This document shows positions 1-5,270 of a DNA stretch of 5,270 nt, piece after piece. Position numbers and translations under genes: made by a program. Numbering within the stretch: position 1 is the stretch's first letter; every line of letters starts with the position of its first letter. Source of the DNA: Deltaproteobacteria bacterium (GTDB lineage Bacteria > Desulfobacterota > DAOWNY01); assembly GCA_030642325.1 (NCBI GenBank), contig DAOWNY010000134.1, positions 1 through 5,270 on the forward strand, read 5' to 3'. The notes beneath the pieces were generated by a model. The model was given only the letters and a program-made list of their open reading frames with translations, was not told where the DNA came from and made no database searches.

Positions 1-162
1 CTGGTTTCCATCGATTTTACAGGAAATACCCATTCATCCATCGTTGACGGACTATCCACCAAAATGATCGGTAAAAGAATGCTGAAAGTACTCTCCTGGT
101 ATGATAATGAATGGGGATTTTCCACAAGAATGGGAGAGATGATTGTCTATATAACTAAATAA
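1..162 (+). CDS. gap: glyceraldehyde-3-phosphate dehydrogenase, C-terminal end (5' part outside window)
   Basis: The last 53 codons of a gene whose start lies upstream of the window. The reading frame opens at base 1 and ends at TAA 160-162. The peptide contains SIDFTGNTHSSIVDGLST followed by LSWYDNEWGFSTRMGEM, the hallmark end of phosphorylating GAPDH: the YDNEWG segment carries the Asn that contacts the nicotinamide of NAD(P). The enzyme reversibly interconverts glyceraldehyde 3-phosphate and 1,3-bisphosphoglycerate in the cytoplasm. The catalytic Cys and His and the Rossmann fold are upstream and cannot be checked, and neither can cofactor preference. WGFS is seen where many family members have WGYS; from memory this Phe also occurs in bacterial homologues, so I do not treat it as a defect. 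The FBPA/P gene starts only 10 bases after the stop, with its ribosome site in that gap, which suggests co-transcription and a gluconeogenic role. Confidence 0.95.
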   Translation: MVSIDFTGNTHSSIVDGLSTKMIGKRMLKVLSWYDNEWGFSTRMGEMIVYITK

Positions 163-169
163 GGGAGGA
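163..169 (+). promoter_or_regulatory. Shine-Dalgarno site of the FBPA/P gene
   Basis: GGGAGGA begins immediately after the gap stop codon and lies a few bases before ATG 173. It is the strongest ribosome-binding site in the window. It fixes the FBPA/P start and fits translation from a shared gap transcript. Confidence 0.85.
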
Positions 170-172
170 ATT

Positions 173-1276
173 ATGAAGATCACACTAAGCGTTATTAAAG
201 CCGATATCGGAAGCATCGGCGGACATATCAAACCAAGTAAAAGATTGAAGGACCATCTCAAAGAGTATATTGCCGGTGAAGGGAGAGGGCTATTAATTGA
301 TCATTATGTCGGTTCCACCGGTGATGACTTGGCCATCCTGTGTTCTCACCAGCGGGGGCTGCTGGATGAAGAAGTCCACAAGCTTGCTTGGGATGCCTTT
401 GTTTCCGGTACTGAAGTAGCTAAAGAGCAGGGTCTTTACGGAGCCGGACAGGATCTTTTGAAGGATGCCTTTTCGGGTAATGTAAAGGGGCTGGGTCCGG
501 CAGTGGCTGAAATGGAGTTTGAAGAGAGACCGAATGAGCCCTTTCTCTTCTTTGCGGCAGACAAAACTGATCCCGGAGCTTACAACCTCCCCCTTTACCT
601 CAGCTTTACCGACCCCATGCATAACTCCGGTCTGATTCTTTCCCCGGGGATGGCCAAGGGGTTCAAGTTTATCATCATGGACGTATCTTATACGGATGCC
701 GACCGGGTTATTGAATTGAATGCCCCGGAGGAAATCTATGACATTGCTGCTTTACTGCGGGACCCGGAGAGATTTGTGGTGGAATCAATCCATTCCCGGG
801 AAACCGGTGATCAGGCAGTATCGGTAAGCACCACCAGACTGCACAATATTGCAGGTAAATATACCGGCAAGGATGATCCGGTGATGCTGGCCCGGGTTCA
901 GGGCGCCTTTCCTGCCACCGGGGAGATCCTTTCCCCCTTCAATATCGGTCCCTATGTGGCCGGGTTTATGCGGGGGAGTCATAATGGTCCCCTTATGCCG
1001 GTCAAACAGGATTCTTCCATATCATTTTTTGATGGTCCCCCGGTAGTGAGCTGTCTTGCTTTCTGCGTTCATAACGGAAAATTTACCGAATCGGCCGATG
1101 TCTTTGATCATCCCTACTGGGACCATATCCGTAACAATATCTCCCAGAAGGCCACTGAGATCAGAAGGCAGGGTTTTTTCGGATCCGCCATGCTTCCCTA
1201 TGGCGAACTGGAATACGGAGGAATTGTCACCAAGATGGAAAAACTGGAGCAAAGGTTTGTGAATTGGGAGAAGTAG
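173..1276 (+). CDS. fbp: bifunctional fructose-1,6-bisphosphate aldolase/phosphatase (archaeal type, class V FBPase)
   Basis: 367 residues, full length for the family. The known reaction is condensation of dihydroxyacetone phosphate and glyceraldehyde 3-phosphate to fructose 1,6-bisphosphate, then Mg-dependent hydrolysis to fructose 6-phosphate, both in one remodelling active site in the cytoplasm. Visible signatures in order: MKITLSVIKADIGSIGGH (residues 1-18) with metal/phosphate residues D11 and H18; GSTGDD (47-52) with D51 and D52; GAGQD with Q93; AADKTDPGAYNLP (128-140) with D130 and K131; and YTGKDDPVM (230-238), where K233 matches the Schiff-base Lys (Lys232 in archaeal structures), Y230 the partnering Tyr and D234/D235 metal ligands. 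Near the C-terminus Y348 (or Y343) probably supplies the lid-loop Tyr. All residues I can place are present, so both activities are likely. ATG 173 is supported by its Shine-Dalgarno site and the conserved N-terminus. There is no signal peptide or membrane segment. It lies 10 bases after gap and 63 before glgA. Confidence 0.96.
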   Translation: MKITLSVIKADIGSIGGHIKPSKRLKDHLKEYIAGEGRGLLIDHYVGSTGDDLAILCSHQRGLLDEEVHKLAWDAFVSGTEVAKEQGLYGAGQDLLKDAFSGNVKGLGPAVAEMEFEERPNEPFLFFAADKTDPGAYNLPLYLSFTDPMHNSGLILSPGMAKGFKFIIMDVSYTDADRVIELNAPEEIYDIAALLRDPERFVVESIHSRETGDQAVSVSTTRLHNIAGKYTGKDDPVMLARVQGAFPATGEILSPFNIGPYVAGFMRGSHNGPLMPVKQDSSISFFDGPPVVSCLAFCVHNGKFTESADVFDHPYWDHIRNNISQKATEIRRQGFFGSAMLPYGELEYGGIVTKMEKLEQRFVNWEK

Positions 1277-1339
1277 GGTATCAGCAAACTTTGCCACGAG
1301 GTAATTTAAGCAAAACTTGGGTGTATTGATGGAAAAGAT
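1277..1339 (+). other. FBPA/P-glgA intergenic gap with a weak ribosome site
   Basis: 63 non-coding bases. There is no stem followed by a T-run, so no intrinsic terminator is seen and read-through from FBPA/P into glgA is likely. TTGCCA at 1291-1296 resembles a -35 box but has no good -10 at normal spacing. The ribosome site for glgA is poor: GGAAAAG at 1331-1337 is the best candidate. A four-codon frame, ATG 1329 to TGA 1343 (MEKI), overlaps the glgA start as ATGA. Confidence 0.5.
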
Positions 1340-2794
1340 ATGAGGGTTTTGATTGTTGCTTCGGAGGTTTTTCCCTTTGCTAAGACGGGGGGACTGGCAG
1401 ATGTGTGCGGTACCTTACCTGAGTTCCTTTCCCGGTTGGGGGTGGAAGTCAGCGTTGCCATGCCCCTTTATCGTTGTGTGCTAAAAAATACCCAAAAAAT
1501 AGATCCCGTTTTAAAAGGGGTACCTGTTGAACTGGGCACTCACCAATTAACCGCCGATATTTTTCATGGCCTGGTGGCTAAAGATGTCGATATTTTTTTT
1601 ATTAAAAGGGATGAATTTTACGATAGAAATTATCTATATAATTCGCCAGGTGGAGAATATTTTGATAATGCAAGTCGTTTTATCTTCTTTTGCAAGGCAA
1701 TATTTGCTTTAAGCAGGGCATTAAATATTAAATGGGATATCATCCATTGTCATGACTGGCAGACGTCCCTCATCCCCGTTCTTTTAAAGACAACCTATGC
1801 AGTTGAGCCTCTATTTAAGGACCTTAAAAGTATCCTTACTATCCACAATCTTGGCTATCAAGGTATTTTTCCCGCCGACACTTTTTCTCTTACCGGTCTC
1901 CCCCCACGCCTGTTCTCCGTCGGCGGACTGGAATTTTGGGGGCGGGTAAATCTGCTGAAAGGCGGGATAATTTTTGCCGATCGAATAACCACTGTAAGCC
2001 CTTCTTATGCAAAGGAAATTCAGACAAAAGATTTCGGTTTCGGACTGGATGGGGTGCTGAGGGATTATGCCCATAAACTTTTCGGCATTCTCAATGGGGC
2101 GGATTACAGTCAATGGAACCCCGAGACCGATTTGTACCTTGAATCGAATTTTTCCAAAGAGAATCTTGCCGGAAAAGCAGAATGCAAGAAAGATCTCCTG
2201 AATGAATGTAACCTGTCTTCCGGGCTGATGGAAAAACCACTGGTTGGTATGGTTACTCGCTTGGCCGCCCAGAAGGGAATCGATCTTCTGTGCGATGCCA
2301 TGGATGACATTATGAAAAAGGGGGTAGGGCTGATCATTTTGGCCAGCGGGGAAAAAAAATATGAAAACGTGATAAATAAATTTTCTTCCCGTTACCCGGA
2401 AAAACTGGCAGTCAGGATAACTTTTGATAATCATCTGGCTCACAAAATTGAAGCGGGAAGTGACATCTTTTTAATGCCTTCTCGTTATGAACCGTGTGGG
2501 CTCAACCAAATATACAGCCTTAAATACGGCACCCTGCCTATTGTTTTCAACACCGGCGGCCTTGGGGACACCGTTATTGATGTGGAAGAAGACAAAGGGG
2601 AGGGGAATGGATTTAAGTTTTATAATTATTCACCAGGGGGCCTGATTTCTGTATTGGACAGGGCCATAAGATGTTTTGCTGATAAAAATTTTTGGAGAAA
2701 ACTGGTTGTCCAGGCCATGTCTTCCGATTTTTCCTGGTCCCGGACGGGGAGGGAATACCTGGAGGTCTACCGGGAACTTGTTGATAATACCTGA
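1340..2794 (+). CDS. glgA: glycogen (starch) synthase, GT5 family
   Basis: 484 residues, normal for bacterial GlgA. The family transfers glucose from ADP-glucose (sometimes UDP-glucose) to the non-reducing end of an alpha-1,4-glucan with retention of configuration, in the cytoplasm. The N-terminal GT5 catalytic domain (about 1-240) opens with VLIVASEVFPFAKTGGLADV, whose KTGGL (K15-L19) is the sugar-nucleotide-binding loop. It also has HCHDWQT (136-142), TIHNLGYQG (168-176) and YAKEIQT (223-229). The C-terminal GT1-like Rossmann domain (about 295-450) carries RLAAQKG with R307 and K312 (E. coli R300/K305), SRYEPCGLNQ (381-390) with catalytic E384, and TGGLGDT (405-411). No key residue is missing. 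The start is set by the conserved N-terminus at ATG 1340, although the upstream Shine-Dalgarno match is weak. Donor specificity cannot be told from sequence alone. An A8 run at 2352-2359 lies mid-gene, but the frame is intact. Confidence 0.97.
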   Translation: MRVLIVASEVFPFAKTGGLADVCGTLPEFLSRLGVEVSVAMPLYRCVLKNTQKIDPVLKGVPVELGTHQLTADIFHGLVAKDVDIFFIKRDEFYDRNYLYNSPGGEYFDNASRFIFFCKAIFALSRALNIKWDIIHCHDWQTSLIPVLLKTTYAVEPLFKDLKSILTIHNLGYQGIFPADTFSLTGLPPRLFSVGGLEFWGRVNLLKGGIIFADRITTVSPSYAKEIQTKDFGFGLDGVLRDYAHKLFGILNGADYSQWNPETDLYLESNFSKENLAGKAECKKDLLNECNLSSGLMEKPLVGMVTRLAAQKGIDLLCDAMDDIMKKGVGLIILASGEKKYENVINKFSSRYPEKLAVRITFDNHLAHKIEAGSDIFLMPSRYEPCGLNQIYSLKYGTLPIVFNTGGLGDTVIDVEEDKGEGNGFKFYNYSPGGLISVLDRAIRCFADKNFWRKLVVQAMSSDFSWSRTGREYLEVYRELVDNT

Positions 2795-2853
2795 GAGATT
2801 TACTTGTCTGGCCGTCTTTTTGAGGTATCATAAATAGTTTCGGAGTTCAATTG
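2795..2853 (+). other. glgA-GH57 intergenic gap
   Basis: 59 bases. A T-run (TCTTTTTG, about 2814-2821) is not preceded by a convincing GC stem. A 6-bp inverted repeat, ATACCT (2787-2792) with AGGTAT (2823-2828), spans the glgA stop but has a 30-base loop, so it is a poor terminator. No promoter pair is recognised. The most likely role is a simple operon spacer carrying the GH57 ribosome site. Confidence 0.5.
2842..2845 (+). promoter_or_regulatory. Shine-Dalgarno site deciding the GH57 start
   Basis: GGAG lies 8 bases before ATG 2854 and 5 bases before an in-frame TTG at 2851. The better spacing and codon favour ATG 2854, so the protein starts MNKYICFHGH rather than with one extra Met. Confidence 0.65.
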
Positions 2854-5226
2854 ATGAACAAATACATCTGTTTCCATGGCCATTTTTATCAGCCGCCCAG
2901 AGAAGATCCCTGGTTGGAAGTAATTGAGTTTCAGAAAGACGCATCTCCTTACCATGATTGGAATGATTACATCGCCTATGAGTGTTATGGACCAAATCGG
3001 GCGGCCAGGAGGGTGGACGGGGAAGGAAAAATATTGGAAATTATCAATAACTACGAATTTATCAACTTCAATTTCGGTCCCACCCTGCTTTCCTGGTTGA
3101 AAAAATATAAGATTGCCATTTATCAAAAAATTGTCGAGGCAGACATAAGGAGTAGAAAGAGATTTGGTTTTGGTAATGCCATTGCCCAGGTTTATAATCA
3201 TGTAATTATGCCGCTGGCAAACAGAAGAGATAAGCTGACTCAAATATCCTGGGGAATAGAAGCATTTAAATACCATTTTGGTCGGTTGCCTTTAGGAATG
3301 TGGCTGGCCGAGACCGCGGTGGACAATGAAACCCTGGCTGTTTTGGCATCTTCGGGAATAAAATTTACTATTCTTTCTCCGAAACAGGCAAAAAAAGTGC
3401 GTTTGTTTGATGGGAACTGGCAAACCGTTAATGAAGCTCATCAAATGGATACAACCCATCCGTATCGATGTTTTCCGGAGCCCGGCCTTGCAATTGATAT
3501 ATTTTTTTATCATGAAGAAATTTCGCGGGGGATTGCCTTTGGCAATCTTCTCAAAAAGGGAGAGCTGTTAGCTGAGGCAATTGAATCTGCCTTTCTTCCG
3601 GATGAATCCCGGCAAATCATTTCCATTGCCGCTGACGGTGAAACCTACGGACACCACCATAAGTTCGGGGAGATGGGGCTGGCATACAATATTGATTATT
3701 TTATGCACCATTCCCAAATTAAGTTAACAAATTACAGTCAAATACTTTCCCTCCATCAACCGGAATTTGAGGTAATAATTAAGGAAAAAACCGCATGGAG
3801 CTGCAACCACGGGGTGGGAAGGTGGTATCGGGACTGTGGATGTCGGAGCGGAATTCATCCCGGCTGGCAGCAGGGATGGAGAAAACCATTAAGAGAAGGC
3901 TTTGAACTCCTAAGGAAAGAAATTGATCCCCCCTTTGAAAAATCAGCAAGACGATTACTAAAAGACCTTTATTCGGCAAGAAACGATTATATTCATATCC
4001 TCCTTGACTCCGGGGGCGGGACAAAAGAGGCATTTTTAGCCAGGCACAGAAAAAACGATCTTTCCGAACAAGAGAAATCCACGTTATTCAAAATGCTGGA
4101 AATGCAATATTACGGCCAGCTGATTTTCACCAGTTGCGCCTGGTACTTTGACGATATCTCCGGAATTGAGGCCAGGCAGAACATATTTTACGCTGCCCGG
4201 CTCATACAGTTGGCAAAGGAGATGGGGATGGATTTAAAGGAGGCATTTTTACAAATATTGAAGAGAGCTAAAAGCAACCTCCCCCAATACGGAGACGGAG
4301 CAAAAATTTACGAAAATCTAATTTCTTCCCGTCTTTATGACCTAAAACGTCTTTCCGTCCATTATGCCTTTGATCATATTTTGAATAACAAACAATTGAG
4401 ATCAAAACCTTTTTATACGGCCTTGATTGATCTTGATGATTATGCGACCCATGAATCTTCCGGGTTCAATTTAATATTTATTTCTTTGCGGGCAACTCAT
4501 TTAAGGAGTTTGGAAAGTGAGCAAAACCTGCTGTCCGTTTTACATCTGGGTGACATGGATATTGTGGGAGGCATCGTGACCAATGACGGAATTAAAAAAC
4601 AGTTATTGAAAAAATTCAATAATTTAGATTTTTTTGGGGTGAAAAGCAGTATTTTAGCCCTACCCCACCACTATGCGATAAAAGACCTGTTGTTGGATGG
4701 TCGGCGGGAAGTGGTGCAAAAGCTGGTAGAGAAAAAACTGCTGATTTTAAAAAACAATTATCTCTTATTTTACGAAGGCAATAAAGGTTTTCTGTATAAT
4801 CTTAATCAACTGAAGGTGCCGATCAGCGAAGCATTTTTAACAATCATAAAATCAGTATTGCAAGAAAAGGCCTTGGGAGAGGTTGAAAGGTTGGTTAAGG
4901 GGGAAAAAAATGTCTGGAAGGATATAAAAAAGGAATCTAAGAGGTGGGGGGTTGATTTGGGTACTGAAGCCGTCCGGGGGCAACTTAAGGAGTTTATTGA
5001 AAAGGGGCTAAGAAGCATGAAGGCAAAGGCTCTCTCTGATTCATCCCCATTAAGATCAGTTACCCGGGCTTTAAGTCTCTACTATTCCCTGTTTTCCGGA
5101 AATGATCTCTGGGAGGTCAGGAATCTTACCTGGGAGATTTTATCTTTGGCCAAAGAGGAAGGCAAAAAATTGCCAAAGGGGTTTATTAAGCTCGAAAAAA
5201 CCCTGGGTTTTAAGGTGGCGCAATAA
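2854..5226 (+). CDS. glycoside hydrolase family 57 protein with DUF3536-type C-terminal region
   Basis: 790 residues. GH57 enzymes are retaining alpha-glucan-active proteins (amylases, 4-alpha-glucanotransferases, branching enzymes) with a (beta/alpha)7 barrel. Conserved blocks: HGHFYQPPRE (8-17, H8/H10); FNFGPTLLSWL (72-82); AQVYNHVIMPLANRRDK (111-127); GMWLAETAVD (148-157) with E153 as likely nucleophile; and AADGETYGHHHKFGE (259-273) with D261 as likely acid/base. A Cys-rich block follows, WSCNHGVGRWYRDCGC (315-330). The GH57 part ends near residue 345. The rest resembles DUF3536, including FTSCAWYFDDISGIEARQ (425-442); residues from about 660 on are Lys/Glu-rich and predicted helical. No signal peptide or transmembrane segment is seen, so it is probably cytoplasmic. 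Position after glgA suggests glycogen remodelling, branching or degradation. The exact activity of this subfamily is not known to me. It is not a typical short GH57 branching enzyme (about 520 residues), and activity and specificity are inferred. Confidence 0.9.
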   Translation: MNKYICFHGHFYQPPREDPWLEVIEFQKDASPYHDWNDYIAYECYGPNRAARRVDGEGKILEIINNYEFINFNFGPTLLSWLKKYKIAIYQKIVEADIRSRKRFGFGNAIAQVYNHVIMPLANRRDKLTQISWGIEAFKYHFGRLPLGMWLAETAVDNETLAVLASSGIKFTILSPKQAKKVRLFDGNWQTVNEAHQMDTTHPYRCFPEPGLAIDIFFYHEEISRGIAFGNLLKKGELLAEAIESAFLPDESRQIISIAADGETYGHHHKFGEMGLAYNIDYFMHHSQIKLTNYSQILSLHQPEFEVIIKEKTAWSCNHGVGRWYRDCGCRSGIHPGWQQGWRKPLREGFELLRKEIDPPFEKSARRLLKDLYSARNDYIHILLDSGGGTKEAFLARHRKNDLSEQEKSTLFKMLEMQYYGQLIFTSCAWYFDDISGIEARQNIFYAARLIQLAKEMGMDLKEAFLQILKRAKSNLPQYGDGAKIYENLISSRLYDLKRLSVHYAFDHILNNKQLRSKPFYTALIDLDDYATHESSGFNLIFISLRATHLRSLESEQNLLSVLHLGDMDIVGGIVTNDGIKKQLLKKFNNLDFFGVKSSILALPHHYAIKDLLLDGRREVVQKLVEKKLLILKNNYLLFYEGNKGFLYNLNQLKVPISEAFLTIIKSVLQEKALGEVERLVKGEKNVWKDIKKESKRWGVDLGTEAVRGQLKEFIEKGLRSMKAKALSDSSPLRSVTRALSLYYSLFSGNDLWEVRNLTWEILSLAKEEGKKLPKGFIKLEKTLGFKVAQ
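3527..3551 (+). repeat. perfect 7-bp inverted repeat (hairpin) inside the GH57 gene
   Basis: GATTGCC (3531-3537), a TTT loop (3538-3540) and GGCAATC (3541-3547) form a perfect stem. In RNA it could extend outward by G3530-U3548, G3529-U3549, G3528-C3550 and G3527-U3551 to about 11 pairs. It encodes residues around 226-232 (GIAFGNL). No T-run follows on either strand, so it is not an intrinsic terminator. Function is unknown and it may be chance. Confidence 0.5.
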
Positions 5227-5270
5227 ATTACATATTTGATTTGTAACATCAAAATAAGCAGGGATAGCCC
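5227..5270 (+). other. downstream non-coding tail
   Basis: 44 bases after the GH57 stop with no start of a further gene. TTTGAT (5235-5240) pairs with ATCAAA (5248-5253) across a 7-base loop, but this AT-only-plus-one-GC stem has no T-run after it, so I do not call a terminator. Whether the operon continues cannot be seen. Confidence 0.4.

Noticed and set aside
793..802. 10-bp palindrome TTCCCGGGAA in the FBPA/P gene
   Set aside because: A single copy inside conserved codons with no neighbouring operator-like structure; expected by chance.
1277..1339. Possible promoter for glgA (TTGCCA at 1291-1296)
   Set aside because: No acceptable -10 hexamer lies 16-18 bases downstream, so a promoter call is not supported.
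1593..1600. T8 run in glgA as an internal terminator
   Set aside because: No stable stem precedes it; it encodes Phe codons in the DIFFIKR segment.
1811..2443. A 210-codon minus-strand open frame inside glgA
   Set aside because: It lies wholly antisense to strongly conserved GlgA coding sequence, has no recognisable motif and no supporting ribosome site; it is a shadow frame.
2787..2828. 6-bp inverted repeat ATACCT/AGGTAT with a T-run in its loop, as a glgA terminator
   Set aside because: The loop is 30 bases, the stem is short and AT-rich, and the T-run precedes rather than follows the second arm.
2800..3276. A 158-codon minus-strand open frame over the glgA-GH57 gap and GH57 start
   Set aside because: Its body is antisense to conserved GH57 motifs and the peptide resembles no family I know; most likely a shadow.
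4899..4912. GGGGG-A7-TG that looks like a ribosome site and internal start in the GH57 gene
   Set aside because: The ATG at 4910 is out of frame with the gene and its frame stops within a few codons.
5235..5253. TTTGAT/ATCAAA stem after the GH57 gene as a terminator
   Set aside because: Only six weak pairs, with no T-run after it on the + strand.

Overview
The window is a compact, one-directional stretch of central carbon and storage-polysaccharide metabolism. All four recognisable genes lie on the + strand. In order they are: the last 53 codons of a phosphorylating glyceraldehyde-3-phosphate dehydrogenase (gap, 1-162); a complete archaeal-type bifunctional fructose-1,6-bisphosphate aldolase/phosphatase (FBPA/P, 173-1276); a complete glycogen/starch synthase (glgA, 1340-2794); and a complete 790-residue glycoside hydrolase family 57 protein of the type that carries a DUF3536 C-terminal region (2854-5226). 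The gaps are 10, 63 and 59 bases. None holds a convincing terminator or promoter, so the simplest reading is one operon or a tightly linked cluster. Nearly every base is coding, and no RNA gene, mobile element, CRISPR array or long repeat is visible.

The genes form a plausible route. GAPDH running in the reductive direction supplies triose phosphate. FBPA/P condenses two triose phosphates and dephosphorylates the product to fructose 6-phosphate, which makes the step effectively one-way toward hexose. GlgA polymerises NDP-glucose into alpha-1,4-glucan. The GH57 protein probably acts on alpha-glucan inside the cell. The linking enzymes (triose-phosphate isomerase, phosphoglucose isomerase, phosphoglucomutase, GlgC) are not in the window.

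The organism is most likely a bacterium: there are Shine-Dalgarno sites, a bacterial-type GAPDH C-terminus and a bacterial-type GlgA. It is probably anaerobic and/or from a deep-branching or thermophilic lineage, because FBPA/P is known mainly from archaea and from such bacteria (for example Moorella-like clostridia, Aquificae and Thermus relatives). Base composition is moderate (estimated by eye in the mid-40s % GC) and looks more AT-rich in the GH57 gene than in the FBPA/P gene. I cannot name the phylum; an uncultured candidate phylum such as Omnitrophota is possible but is only a guess.

I found no clearly novel system. The points most worth following up are the pairing of FBPA/P with glycogen genes, the GH57/DUF3536 protein with its conserved-looking Cys/His/Trp cluster and undefined C-terminal half, and a strong hairpin inside the GH57 coding sequence.
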